In this document: positions 9,473 to 21,041 of the stretch, piece after piece
How positions within the stretch are numbered: the first letter of the stretch is position 1
Layout: every line of letters begins with the position of its first letter
Origin: Cryptomeria japonica
Taxonomy: Eukaryota; Streptophyta; Pinopsida; Cupressales; Cupressaceae
Direction of reading: 5' to 3'
NCBI RefSeq assembly: GCF_030272615.1
Contig: NC_081408.1
Coordinates: 614,910,476 to 614,974,475 of the forward strand
Length of the DNA: 64,000 nt
Translations under genes and position numbers: made by a program
Notes under the pieces: generated by a model
Told to the model about the DNA's origin: nothing
Seen by the model: the letters and a program-made list of their open reading frames with translations, nothing else
Database searches by the model: none

Positions 9473-10560
9473 TGCATAGTCATAACTGGTTCATCAAGGT
9501 ACAAAAGGTATCATTACTATAACCACCTTGAACCACAAAGAGAGGCTTACTAAGAGGTTGATAATTCTGAGGAGAACTAGCACCTTAAAGCATGAAGACG
9601 AGCTTATTAGGTGTTTCATAACCATTCACATGTATCATATTAATCGAAGAAGGTTTGAGAAAATGTGAAGAAGTTCTAGTAGATCTAAAATCATGAATTG
9701 GTTGATGAAGAGTATTATCAACCTTAAATACTTCTTAATGAATAGGTTTTTCTTCAGATTGGATGAAAGGGAGATCCTTGTAAAGGGGAGTATTAATTAT
9801 ATCAATCCCTTGTGACCTAAGATCATTCTCTTGTTTCAAAGTATCCTTACAAGGGGTGAACATTTTAGGAGAAGGATCAACATCATTCTTATGAGGGGGA
9901 TTATTCAAAGAAGTATTGATAGTCTCTTCTTGCACTAAAATGTTATCATGGATAGGATCAATTTTGGGAGATAGAATAGGAGTAGGCATTAATTCCTCAT
10001 CCCTACAAGGAAAGTTGTTGAAAGAAGGTATAGAGTTACTGGGAAAGGTAGCCATCGTATCATCATCTATCACCAAAGGATCCACATGGGCGAGATACTC
10101 TCTAGGAGAAGGGTAAATATTATTCTTCAAAGCTTCATCCTTGGGAGGAAGATCTTTGAAGTAAATATTAACAATATTTTATTGAACGAAGTTATCCTCA
10201 TGAGTAGAGACACTTTGGGGAGGAGACGTGTTATCAAGGGAATGGTCAATCATATCACCCTCTTTTACCATAATATCATTTTCTTTCACCAAAGTTCTTT
10301 CATCGGGGAGAAAAAATTAAGAGAATAATCAATATCATCATCCAATGGTTTATCCCAAATAGGGATATCATTGAGAGGAGTGTTAAAAATATCTTGTTAC
10401 ATAATGTTGTCCTTATGGGTAGGGCCAATTTTGTGAGAGGGAATAGTACTTTCTATTAATGTTTCATTTTTAGGAGGGAGAACATTAATAAAGGTTTTAT
10501 TGAGATCATCCTTTCACCTCAAAATGTCCTTAATAGGCTCATTAGGAAGGAGGTGAAGTG
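9473..10560 (-). pseudogene. Gypsy family B gag-region remnant
   Basis: This minus-strand coding remnant is on the amino-terminal side of the protease. 9735-10130 is one open stretch of 131 codons rich in Pro, Ser, Asp and Asn, with no recognisable capsid helix pattern. The downstream part reads toward LFVVQGGYSNDTF and then YLDEPVMTMQE before the Copia LTR. Removing the Copia joins it to GYPTKSPYEYAKQ at 4015-4058. I do not see a canonical retrotransposon gag domain here, so the family may be a non-autonomous derivative in which gag was replaced or lost. Confidence 0.5.
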
Positions 10561-10957
10561 TTAGAAAAAGGTATAAGAAACTATTATGATGCAAAGACAA
10601 GTCGGTCGAAGGCCAACGTGTCATCCTAAGATTCAAGACATGGAATGGGGTTCGAGACAAGGCCTTGAAAAAAAAATATTGGCATGGAAAAAATTTGAAA
10701 ATGTCCTTTCTTTTTTTTTAACAAAATGCAATGAAAGAAAAATGCAAGCAATGAAAGTAAACTAAATGTCTAAGCAATGAAGAAATTATGTGATTAACTA
10801 AATGCAAACATATGAACTAAACAATATAATTAAATAAAGTACATAACTTAGATGTCTAAGAAATGATTGAAAATATGAATTAACTAATCAAGTATATGAA
10901 TAAAATCTGAAAATAAAAACCAGAAGTAAGCATAGGCCGTGTTGGGTTCACCAAAAT
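10561..10957 (-). other. Gypsy family B 5' leader
   Basis: This is A-rich non-coding sequence between the LTR and the coding remnant. At the LTR border the minus strand reads TTTTGGTGAACCCAAC, the position of the primer-binding site. Family A has the related TTTTGGTGAAG at the same place (50008). I do not assign the tRNA. Confidence 0.55.
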
Positions 10958-12607
10958 GTGATGGTGAAAAATGGGATCGGGTAGTTTAGGACCTAGTCCC
11001 ATTTTCCTCCATACATTGGAATACGAAAGCTCCTAAGGAAGAAATTCACTTTGACTAACTCTTGTAAAAGAGAGTCAAGGAATACTCTTAGGATTTCTAT
11101 TCCTTTATTTCTATGAAAGGGAAAGGGATAAATATGACCAAATGATAAATTGAGCTTGGGAGATTAACAAAATGTTGAAATAAACTAAAATAATAGAGAT
11201 AAGCAGAAATGAGACTGAGGTATAAAGTGCAGAACAAGAAATAAAACTTAGATATGCACTTGTCACCAGAAATTGAGCTCAAATGAGCTGAACCAAAATG
11301 TTGGGTGCTCTGGTCCCAGTAGCTGAATTGACCTAAAATTCTAGAATCTGGAAAGTGACCACCTTAGAAGTAAATTTGCTTCAGACACCTCCAAAATATG
11401 GAGGATCGAAATTCTAGGCGCTCTGGTCCTAAACCAAGGAGTTATCCACCCTGGTCTCATAAGTAAAAGACATCCTTGTGGCTCTGGATCTACACCTACA
11501 ATCCTTGTCTTCCCCGAAGATCGCAACTCCATCAGATTTTTGTGCTTGCACTTGCAACTTGAAAAATGGTGTCTGGGGTGGCTATATAAGGTTTTTCCTT
11601 AGTCAAACCCCTTGTTTTGGTGATATCCACCTCCACAAATAGCCAATAATGGATTGAAATGTGTATGTACTAGAATCTTATGTGTTTACAAGATCCAAAA
11701 TGAGATAGAATGCACGAATTAGATTCCTACCCTATGCTTTGAGTATAAACCCTAAATGAACATAATGTAAATGGGAATGCTTCAAATCACAAATGCAATA
11801 ATGAATTTAAAGAAATAATGTAGATCTAAAAATGAATGTTGTGAAACTTATTGAAAGATATGAAAACAACATGAAACCATACCAAATGCTAAGGGAGAGG
11901 TATAAGCCAATCAACAATCGGTGATCTCCAAATATTCGTCAATATCTTCAAATATTCAATGGATGATGAAAAGGATTGACAAAGACTTGATAGATGCTTG
12001 ATTTGTTGATCAAAGACTTCACATAACCTACACTTTCACTTCACAAGAGGCTCCTTCAATTGCTAGAGAATTGATCCTTCAAATGAGGAAAGGAAAGGCT
12101 ATATATATGAAACCCTAACTTTGTTTTTTATTAAAGTACGACCCAGAATTGATATTTTTTCACACGAATTTGGATTTAAACATTATAACACTACAAAAAC
12201 ATGATCCAGAAATTCGAGGAGAAAAAGTTGGGACCGATGTGATTCACACCAGTGCTATCAACTTTTTTCCAAATTTATAGGGATGCAAGGTATCATGATT
12301 ATAAGGTGATCTCCAAGTGGTTGCAGCGATTTAAGATGTTTAGATGTTCGAAATCAAGCCTCGAAGGTTGAAATATGACCTAATTAGGGTTTTAATGAAT
12401 TAATTAATTGAAGGATAAAATAAAAAATGGGCATACTTATGATTAAGGGCCCAATTTTATGATATGTGAAATGATAAAAGAGGACTTTAGATTTAATTTA
12501 ATTAATTAATTAAATGTGTAAAGGGGATTTAAAATGCAAAATGCAACACAGTAAGGCAGGTGATAACCTAAGCGTGAAATTGTACCATCCAATTAAGAGT
12601 GTACTGT
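10958..12607 (-). repeat. 5' LTR of Gypsy family B
   Basis: This is an LTR of about 1650 bp. Its 3' end on the minus strand is ...CACCATCACA at 10958. It is homologous along its whole length to the plus-strand solo LTR at 18739-22944 once that copy's two insertions are removed (about 1655 bp left). It therefore serves as the empty-site reference for both insertions. The right boundary is placed where homology to 18739 ends and is uncertain by a few bases, because the expected TGTACA start is mutated here. Confidence 0.8.
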
Positions 12608-13281
12608 TTACGATGCTACACATATATCAAATAAGAATTAATAGAATTTAATATGCTCAAATGCATACATAAAGTACATCCCTTGCACTTTTATGTAAAC
12701 ATCCAGGGTTATGAGAAATGGTGTGTTTTACAAAATGATCTATACAACACAAATCTAAGATCCACAGATCTTCTACTCGACAAATAGGCATCTGGTAACA
12801 ATCTATACTGTTCTCCACTAAGTCGAACCTCAGTCCCTCTAAACTTCAGTTCCCCCAGACCAGAATCTCTCTGAAAACTACATCTTTGCTCGATCTCTTC
12901 TTCCTCTGACCTTTGTCCTCCTAAATGAATCTCTAAACTTCCCCTTTTATACCATCTCCAAGTGATAACAACTCGATCAAGTTGGCCAAAGATCAACCGG
13001 TTCGTGATAAAACGTGTAAATGATAACATGTCGACCCAAATCACCAAGAATATCTTCAAATGCATAAAACTTCACGTAGTCCTTCAAAAACATTGAACAA
13101 GGCCCAAAACAACATCGCTCAACAATCTGCAAGTTACAGAAACCACACGCAACCCGATTCATTTTCGCTCCATACACCGCAAAACCAACTGGGAAGAACA
13201 TACCAATACTAGATCGGGATCAACATCTCATCGGGATCAAATCCAAATGCCAATTTGAACTACTTCGGTGCTCCTGCATCA
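12608..13281 (-). repeat. Probable Gypsy LTR with promoter
   Basis: The minus strand starts TGATGCAGGAGCACC at 13281, the same opening as the two solo LTRs at 26745 (TGGTGCAGAAGCACC) and 58384 (TGGTGCAGGAGCACC), so this looks like a related LTR. It carries a good TATA box, GGTATAAAAGGGG on the minus strand (about 12941-12953), followed by a GA-rich 5' untranslated-like stretch. The open frame at 12709-13065 spans promoter and transcript start and has no known domain. The left boundary is unclear because it abuts the family-B LTR. Confidence 0.5.
12944..12951 (-). promoter_or_regulatory. TATA box of the 12.6-13.3 kb LTR
   Basis: TATAAAAG on the minus strand, in the context GGTATAAAAGGGGAAG, is the best match to a plant TATA box in the window. 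Transcription would run leftward toward 12.6 kb. Confidence 0.55.
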
Positions 13282-15249
13282 TAAAGACAAGTTGTCTCAA
13301 AATAAATTTGCATTTAAAGAAGAGTCTATATACTCATGCATGCATGTACAATACTTGTATATGCAAGCATGAGTATATGATTACTCAGAATCTTTTTTTA
13401 AGCATGATTGAACTAAAATCTATTTACAAAATTAAGAAAATACTTTGTTTATGGGGTTACAGACCTACACATCTTATCATCTCATAATAACAAAACCATA
13501 TCCAAGACTCCATTTTGGAATATATATAGAAATAATGCAACTACACTCTCTTTTCATATAACTGGGAGAAAATGAATCTTTTATAAGAACAAATTACTCA
13601 TGAAGTTAGAGAATAATATCAAAATACAGAAGCGCATGCCAAGATTGAAATGAAGATCAGAATTGCAATTCCTCTATCTATCCTTCTAAGCTCTTTATAA
13701 ACTTTTTACACCTCAAATAGCATGAAATTTGCAAACCCAACATCTTTCTTCTCCTTGAAACTCTATCTAGCTCTATCAAGCTCACAAAACAAATCTCCTT
13801 CGAGCTCTATCAAACTTTCAACACCACTCCTAGAAGGAAAGCAGAAGGTGGTTTTCAAAAACTAAGCAAAGAAAATAATCAAGCCTTGAGAAAAACTACT
13901 CAATCCTACAAGCGTATGCAAACAACAAACAATAAATAGTTTGAGAGATTATCTCTCTCACATGAAAATACAAGGTGAAAAGTATATACCATTGCCAGAC
14001 AATAATGTATCACCCTCGATCTCTCTTGAGCTCTTTTCCAAAATCAGAATGTCAAATGAATAATGAAAGATGGTTTTCCCCATAAGCTTATATCGCAATA
14101 CCCTAGAAGTAAAAACGGTTTCTATAAATACTTATTGCATTCCCAAAATGAAAAACTTAACAATTTTGTATCAAGATGTATATGTTGATAGCAACTCTAT
14201 CGAGCTTTCAATAAGCATATATGTATTGCAAACAAGAAAGGGTTTTGAGAGATTAATATCTTCATCACATCATGCCTTATAATATGGCTACCATAATATA
14301 TATACACCACAACTAAAACACTATATTCATATTTAAGATGTGTGATGATAATATGTTTCATGGCTAAAAGTCATCGTGGTTAATATCTAGATACATAGCA
14401 TCAATACATAGATACTAAGCTTGTTGATATCGGCCTTAAGGAAAACACAATTCAAATATATATGTGCAATTCAATGCAAGGTTATAAGAAGTCATTTATG
14501 ATTGGCTAAGCATCAAGACTAAATAACATAGCTTTGGTAATTATGCCAGATGGGATTTAATCCCACTATGATTCAAGATGTGTAAACTTATATAAGTTAA
14601 CTTCATCACTATGAATTTACCTCCACATATATGTCTAAATATGTAGTTACTATATATGTATGTATTTATGTATGTATAAGTACATTTATACATATACATA
14701 TATATGTATGAGTGAGATCAAGTAATATTGCAATCATAAATCAAATATAGATATAGAAATGACAAGAACAACTAAGTAGACTTAGGTTCTATCCAACCCA
14801 AGTGTATATCTAGGTCATGACAATATAGGATCGACATAGGTTCAAACTAACACTATACTTGAAGTGACGCAAGGATATCCAATCAATAACTCGACCACAA
14901 AGAATTGATGACTTGAACCTACATGTGTATGCAGAGAAACTCGGATGGCATCGCTTATTTGTTCACTGCATATATATTCCTCTCTCCAGTGATGCTCTCC
15001 TTCTCTATCCTAGAGAGCAAGCTGGATCATCCTACATCCAAATTAGCAACCAGAACAGTAGTTAACCTATTACATAAACATCATCATATACATTGAAACA
15101 AAAGTTATATCTGTATATCATTAAGCATTGATGATAAACATTAGGTACACATATGCTCAATCCAAAAGATCTATCTGATGTAAACTCAATTTCACATGCA
15201 TATTTACTACACAATATCTTAAAATTAAAAATTATTGTCAATATCATAA
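13282..15249. other. Unassigned AT-rich stretch
   Basis: I see no gene. It contains a short inverted repeat (13327-13339 and 13367-13379) and a TATG/TATA-rich microsatellite-like patch at about 14640-14715. The 70-codon open frame at 14070-14282 has no recognisable features. The origin of the sequence is unclear. Confidence 0.5.
13327..13379. repeat. Short inverted repeat
   Basis: TATATACTCATGC and, 27 bases later, its near-perfect complement GCATGAGTATATG (12 of 13 positions) could form a hairpin. It stands alone and has no clear terminator or microRNA context. Confidence 0.5.
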
Positions 15250-16335
15250 AATGGATTGTAACACAATAAAAAAGCATTCTTTTGGGATCATTAGTGTTTA
15301 TGCTCCCAATTTAATGTTGTCGAAAGATCTACCCTCTAACAATGGATTGTGGATTCAATGCCTTCTTCCACTTGGGTTTTGTGTGGAGATTTTAATATGG
15401 TTGAGGTGGCATCTGACAAAGAAGGGTCCATTTTCTTTTCGATGGATAGCTAGTGAAAGGGGGGCATAGTTCTACATGTGCAATAAATTGGGTCTTTATG
15501 ATCCCTATTCATATTGTTGCTACTCTCAAATAGTTTAGCATACATGGAGAAAATTATGGGTGGGAAATAACAAAGTCCTTAAATGACTTGATCGTGCCAT
15601 GTTTATGGCTCAATATATTTTTCTCTTTTGCATCTTGTCAAGATCTTCCCATTATGCCTCTCTTTGAAATTACCTTGTCAGACCACTTTCCCATTAAGTT
15701 TAGCATCAACTGGCAAGTGGGCTAGGAATGGCCTCCCAAAATATGGCTTTTTTTAAGCGCTTATTTGTTGAGTCACAAGCCCATGTTGTCTCACAAACAA
15801 AGGGTTTGGAACCTTGAGTACAGTCCTACTCCGTACTTTGGGTGGATTTCTTAGTGGAATTGTGCTATTCAGCATACATCATGCTTCCTTCACATTTATG
15901 GCTGCCAACTTGCTATTTTTTGACGACAATCTAATGAGGCTACCCATCTCCCATTACCACTCCATGCTGAATTGACTGGAAGATTGAATCACAATTTTTA
16001 TTATTTTGTTTCCTGGCAATATAGATTTGGTCAATTTTCTTAGTCATTGATTCCTTGGGATTGATTTGTTTAGCAAGTATTGTATTATTTGGAATTGGTA
16101 AGAATCGCTTCCCCTCTCTTTTCCCATCTGTAGTCCCAAACCACTAAATCGACCTACCTGGAAATGGTGATAGGAAGATTTTAGTTGTTGATCTATAACA
16201 AATCACTCCCCCTTCCATTTTCAGTGACTTAGGTTTTGGTCTGCAAATTAAGAGAAGAAATATCCTCCCTTTCCCACCATGCCTAGTTGAGTGCTATGTG
16301 GATTTCCAACAAGAAGACTTGTTTTTCTATTTATC
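15250..16335 (+). pseudogene. L1-type LINE ORF2, endonuclease domain (5' half of a split LINE)
   Basis: This is a remnant of the apurinic-type endonuclease that nicks target DNA for LINE insertion. It reads FGIISVYAPN at about 15280, a CGDFN-like stretch broken by frameshift near 15385, EGPFSFRWIASERGA at 15420-15465, LDRAMF near 15590 and SDHFPIKFSINW at about 15676-15711. The last is the conserved SDH motif. Many stops and frame changes are present. Downstream, 15720-16335 is decayed linker sequence. The same ORF continues as reverse transcriptase from about 34290, so the element was split by the insertion of 16336-33902. Confidence 0.8.
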
Positions 16336-17894
16336 AGCAACCAAATTAGTTTACCTAAAATTGGGAATAGGAGGCAATATGCATTTAATTAGTTGGATCT
16401 GTAGTAAGAAGGAAATCACCCCCTACTTTCTTGTCTGTGTTATCAAATTTAATAGGTTGAATTCGAATTTTCTTTCTTTGGTTAAATTTTCTATGTTTGC
16501 TTATCATGTTGGCTACTAGTGCCAAATCACACTCTTTCCTCTATTTTTCCCATGGTTGGGTACAAGGTATCCTTTCTAATATCGCCTTTCTTTTTCCCTT
16601 GGATCGACTTGATCTGCATGTATTGATTATTTTTCTTCTAATTTTTGTTCATGGTAGATTTTTATTAAGCTTTCAAATTCTGAAAACTAATTTGTGTTGA
16701 GAGTCAATTTCGTAGAGTCTAATCGACTCTTAGGGGGCATAAGATGTGTATATTATATATTTATTATATATATTGTGTTACATTTGTTTATTTATCCTTT
16801 CTTTAAATTTTATTATTATCCTCAATAAGAATGACCTTCCACAATTGGGTAGTATTGGTTTTTACCTTTGTTTATTTCAATTTGAAACTTAACGATAGTT
16901 TATTTTTATAATTGAGAGATAAGGTAAAATTATAATAAATCAATTAATCTGAGAGGCGATCTTAGTCAACTGTTTATGATGAATGACTGGAAAAGCGTGC
17001 TTGATTATGGTTTAACCAAGGAAGGGTGGTTTCTTTCACCTACCCCAATAGGGTTAAATTGGCCAATAAATTATTGATTTTCTCCCTGCCATAACACATG
17101 TAGTTATTTCAATAGTTTGGTTGTTAGTTCTACATGCATTCATAGGTTCCATTCCCGCCAGTTGATTCCGGTTTTCTAGGAAACTCCATCGTGAGGGATG
17201 GGAGCTTATCATGATCATCTGGGAAGTGTAAGCTTCATTTGGCTGGGTGGATAAAACGCTTGGGTCATATGTCCATCTTCCAAATTTGCAGATGGAGGTG
17301 AGTCTGATGCTAATGGAGATGACACATCCAAAGATAGAGAATCAAAGAAAATATATGTAATAATTGAAAGATGTATATTGTATTGTATCTTTATTGTAAA
17401 TGACCAGAATGGTCTCATGAAAAGCTATGTAAAGGACCTAAGAGATATAATGATGTAAATGTGACAAAAAGTTGTCATGCAAATGTAACTAACAGAAAGA
17501 AGAGAAAAATCACTAACCTACTAACCCACTAACATGCATCTTGTGTGCATGATTTAATTTCCTTTGGTTACTTTTCATTTCATGAATGCATGCATGTTGA
17601 TATATAATTGCACATAGTTGGCATTAATTATGGCACATTAATTATGGATTTTGCATGTTAATTTAATTTCATGATAATTCATGCAAACTTTATTTCTATT
17701 TCTCTTTTTCTAAGTTGCATGATACGTTTTTCATGTTAGACATGCACCGCATGAATGTTAAGTTTTACTTTATCTATTTGCATGCATGCTAGCTAATGTA
17801 ATTCTCACATGTCCATTAATGGAAATTTAATTAGAATGTAATTATGAATCATTTATGAGGAAAAAATTTGGGTTAGGACTAGAAGGTCCTTACA
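16336..17894 (+). repeat. Left terminal direct repeat (5' LTR) of the chromovirus-like element
   Basis: The sequence is colinear with 32437-33902 from its first base to the end ...CCTTACA. The right copy lacks one block of about 94 bp present here at about 16880-16975, which accounts for the length difference. A primer-like site (TTTTGGTATCAAAGATT) follows directly at 17895, so the right border is an LTR end. The left border is less certain. A polypurine-like CTTAGGGGGC at about 16730 followed by TGTATATT leaves open an LTR of only about 1.15 kb (16745-17894) preceded by internal sequence. Confidence 0.7.
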
Positions 17895-17912
17895 TTTTGG
17901 TATCAAAGATTA
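17895..17912 (+). promoter_or_regulatory. Primer-binding site of chromovirus-like element
   Basis: TTTTGGTATCAAAGATTAG follows the LTR end. TGGTATCAAAG resembles the initiator-methionine tRNA site, though it departs from the standard at the end. Confidence 0.55.
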
Positions 17913-17990
17913 GGGTTTAAACTCTATGACCTTGTGCCTTCTATGCTAAGACTTAGTTATTTGAACTTTCAGGATACTTAATAGGACAAT

Positions 17991-18738
17991 ATGGTGCAAA
18001 CAAGGAACAAAGATGGACCTAGAAGTAGTGGACCTAGCAATAACCCTAGTGAGAGGTTGGATCATATATTTGAGCTCCTCAACCATCAAGAGACCCAAAT
18101 GAACAATATGGAACAAGAAATACAAAGGATATCAATGGGAATCCTAGGAATGAGTTAGCTACCAATGAAGGACCTAGGATAGAAGAAGTAAGGAAACCTA
18201 GGGTGGATGATGAATCTAGCAAAGGGAAGATATCAGAAGAACTGGGAAGGGACCTCAAGAAATTTACTCCACCCAAATTTGATGGGAAAACCATAGGTGA
18301 TGGAGCAGAAGCATGGATTATAGAGATGGAAAAATATTTTCAACTTAGAAACTTATCTGATGAAACTAAAGCTATATGGGATCCCTACCAACTTTCAAGA
18401 GAAGCAGCTACTTGGTGGGACAATGAAAGAGTAAAGAACAACTTTAAACCTGGGGAACTCACTTGGGATATTTTTCTTCAAATTTTCCAAAGAAGATGGC
18501 TTCCACAACACTTCTTAAATAGTAAGATAAATGAGTTTCAGAAACTAACTCAAGGAGACATTACAGTGACTCAATACTGGGAAAAGTTTTCTCACCTATT
18601 GAAGTATGTGCCACAATATCAGATGAATGAGATGTTTAGGGTCTGTAAGTCCATCTTAGGACTGAAACCTTAGATAGGAGTAGAAGTTGAAAAGCACAGT
18701 CCTAAAACTATGGCAACATTGTTTGAGAAGGCGTAAAT
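17991..18738 (+). pseudogene. Gypsy gag, 5' part (chromovirus/Tekay-like), interrupted
   Basis: This is the amino-terminal and capsid part of a Ty3/Gypsy gag. The start ATG at 17991 begins MVQTRNKDGPRSSG, followed by a short coiled coil. A frameshift and a stop near 18150 separate it from 18203-18673. That part carries the retrotransposon gag domain, with FTPPKFDGKTIGDGAEAWI, REAATWWDNERVKN and QIFQRRWLPQHFLN. The family-B LTR interrupts the gene at 18739 and gag resumes at 22945 with the basic region and zinc knuckle. The leader from 17895 to 17990 is short, as expected for this lineage. Confidence 0.85.
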
Positions 18739-19119
18739 TGTACACCCTTAATTGGGTGGTACAATTCCATGCTTAGATTAACACCCACCTTAGGGCGTTT
18801 GCATCTTGCATTTAAAATTCCCTTTAAGAATTCAATTAATTAATTTGATTAAATCTAAAGTCTTCTTTTATCCCTCTACACCTCATAAAATTGGGACCTT
18901 TACATTAAGTGTGCCCCTTTTTATTTTATTCCTCCAATAAATCATTTCATCAAATACCCTAATTATGTCCTATTTCGACCTTCAAGGCCCCATTTCGCAT
19001 ATCTAGACATCATAAATTTCCATATCCTCCATGAATTGACTTTAATATTACAATATCTTGCTTCCCCAAAAATTTGGTGAAAAGTTGGATTCATAAATTT
19101 CAGGAGCAGCCGAAATTTT

Positions 19120-20443
19120 CAAAAATTTAAATTTTTGAAGTATCATAGCGCTCTGCAATATGGAAAATGGTTCTTGTGGAGGATGTAGGCAAATTCACTG
19201 GGAGTATATGCCATGGAATGACTGGATTTCAGTGCAAATTCTAGAACCTTTGGCGACCTTTCATGGACACATCAATGACAAGGACCTCGACCAACTTTTT
19301 CTGCTACACAATCCACAATTGATAAGAGTTGTCAAAGACTTCATTGGTGAGGAGATGTTATCCCCACAAGCTAAGAGGATTCTGTATCCCCCATCAACTT
19401 CTCAGTTCCTTTCTGTCAAATGCTCAGGATCTCTTGCAATCTACTCCTCTGCTGGAATTAGTATTCTTCAAGTTGGTAAGGCAAGATGTGCTTCCCCCGG
19501 CCCCATTCCATGAAGCCCTGGCAAAATATAATCTATGGCAGCGGTCACTTTATTCAATCTAGCAATGCTTACATGGTACTCTATGACCAAATAAACCATG
19601 CCCTTGAATGGCAAAATTTTTGGCATGTGAAGAACGGCTTGCATCAATTCGGCAAACAATTGGATGACCACATTGTACATAGAGTCAAAGTCAAAGTTGG
19701 GGCTCTAATGAAAATCCTAGAAATAGAAAATGTTGACCCCTATTTGCAAATATCGCAACCTGTGGAAAGGGTTTGGACTACAAATAGATTTCCAGACCTC
19801 AACGTACTAGCGCAGGATGAAGTCATGGGATGGACTACTTCCCTTTTGCCCGCCTTCGATGCCCCTGCAATTCAAACCCAGGAAGACACCGCCATGAACA
19901 AGTAAAGTTATTCCGGTTTTGTTTTTTGCTACTCAGAATATGCTCTTTTTTGGCAGGTGGAAAATCTAATGGCAACCAAATAGGTAAAGGAGTCATCTTC
20001 TTTGCTTGTCGACTAGCACTGGTATTGGAGGCTTTTCTTTTTATGAACCAGTCATAAGGACATCATACCGGTATCAAAGCACCAGTACAACACAATTGGA
20101 AACCGGTTCTCACAGCTCATCAGTGCTCCGACAATCAGATTCATGCTTCTCAGTCGCCATGGTAACCGGTTAAGGGGTTTGGTTATTTTTGGCTTCCTCT
20201 GATCTCATCTCGACCAGTTACTCTCTTTTTGGCCCCTAAGAGACTCATTCTATGGGCAGACCCTATTTATCTCTCCAGATCAGGTGGCTTCTTCTCATAG
20301 CCTCCTTCCTTTTTCTTCATTGTATCTAAGCAAGGATATAGGGTTTTCTTTCTGGTTCTTTCCCTATTGAGCTCTTGAATCAGTTTTCTTATTAATATAT
20401 ATATCAATGGCTTGCCACTTTTGCTAAAAAAAAAAAAAAAAAA
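19120..20443 (+). pseudogene. Poly(A)-tailed retrocopy, source unknown
   Basis: This insertion in the family-B LTR ends in a run of about 18 A (to 20443), so it arose by target-primed reverse transcription. A decayed protein-coding region runs from about 19160 to 19905 in three frames. The first frame has EPLATFHGHINDKDLDQLF and SPQAKRILYPPSTSQF. The last (19486-19905) has HALEWQNFWHVKNGLHQFG and LQISQPVERVWTTNRFPDLN. About 520 bases of 3' untranslated sequence follow, with an AT-rich stretch just before the tail. I do not recognise the protein; there are no RT, RNase H or gag motifs. It could be a processed pseudogene of a host gene or a 5'-truncated or non-autonomous LINE. The intact LTR at 10958-12607 is the empty site. 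Confidence 0.62.
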
Positions 20444-21041
20444 TCAGGAGCATGTTTTGGCAGTATTTTAATATTCAAATCCAAGAGATTGGTGGGAAAT
20501 ATTATTTCTAGGTCGGCCTATGACTCAAAACAAAGTTAGGGTTTCATACATATAACCTTTCCTTTCCTCATTCGAAGGATCAGATCTACAAGCAATTAAA
20601 GGAGCCTCTTATGAAGTGAAAGTGCAGGTTATGTGGAGTCTACAATCAGCAAATCAAACATTCGTCAACAATTTGTCAATCCTTTATCAATATTTCTCAA
20701 CATCAATTAGGAGCTTTCAAGATATTGAAGAATAATAGGAGATCACCGACTCTTGATTGCCTTGTACCCCTCCCTTATGGTTTGGTATGGTTTCATGTTA
20801 TTTTTATGTCTTTGTATGAGCTTCAGAATATTCATTTTAAGAATTGCATTCATGGTTTAGATCCATTATTGCATTTGTGATTTGAAGCATTTACATTTAT
20901 ATTTACACTCATTTAGGGTTTACTCGCCAAAGCGTATGGTAGAACTCTAGATCTACTTTTTTGTTCATTTAGGATCTTGCATACACACAAGATTCTTGCA
21001 CACGCATTTTTAGTACATTATCGGTTATTTATGGAGGTGGA

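Larger units (their letters stand above)
2518..12607 (-). mobile_element. Tat-like Ty3/Gypsy retrotransposon, family B (5' part, interrupted)
   Basis: Read from right to left: LTR (10958-12607), leader (10561-10957), gag-region remnant (about 9473-10560), protease and G-patch remnant (2530-4058). A Copia element (4064-9467) interrupts it, and a non-coding LTR element cuts it at 2517. Lineage is argued from the protease context, a VENGSGLNIC active-site-like segment followed by LLGQPWLYCMQAVPSNLHRK, and from a downstream G-patch, both known from plant Tat/Ogre-type Gypsy elements. No RT or integrase is inside the window; they would lie beyond position 1 if present. The same LTR occurs as a solo LTR at 18739-22944. 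Confidence 0.75.

Noticed and set aside
12709-13201. Minus-strand frames at 12709-13065 and 12977-13201 as a gene
   Set aside because: They overlap a TATA box and LTR-like ends and contain no known domain; better explained as LTR sequence.
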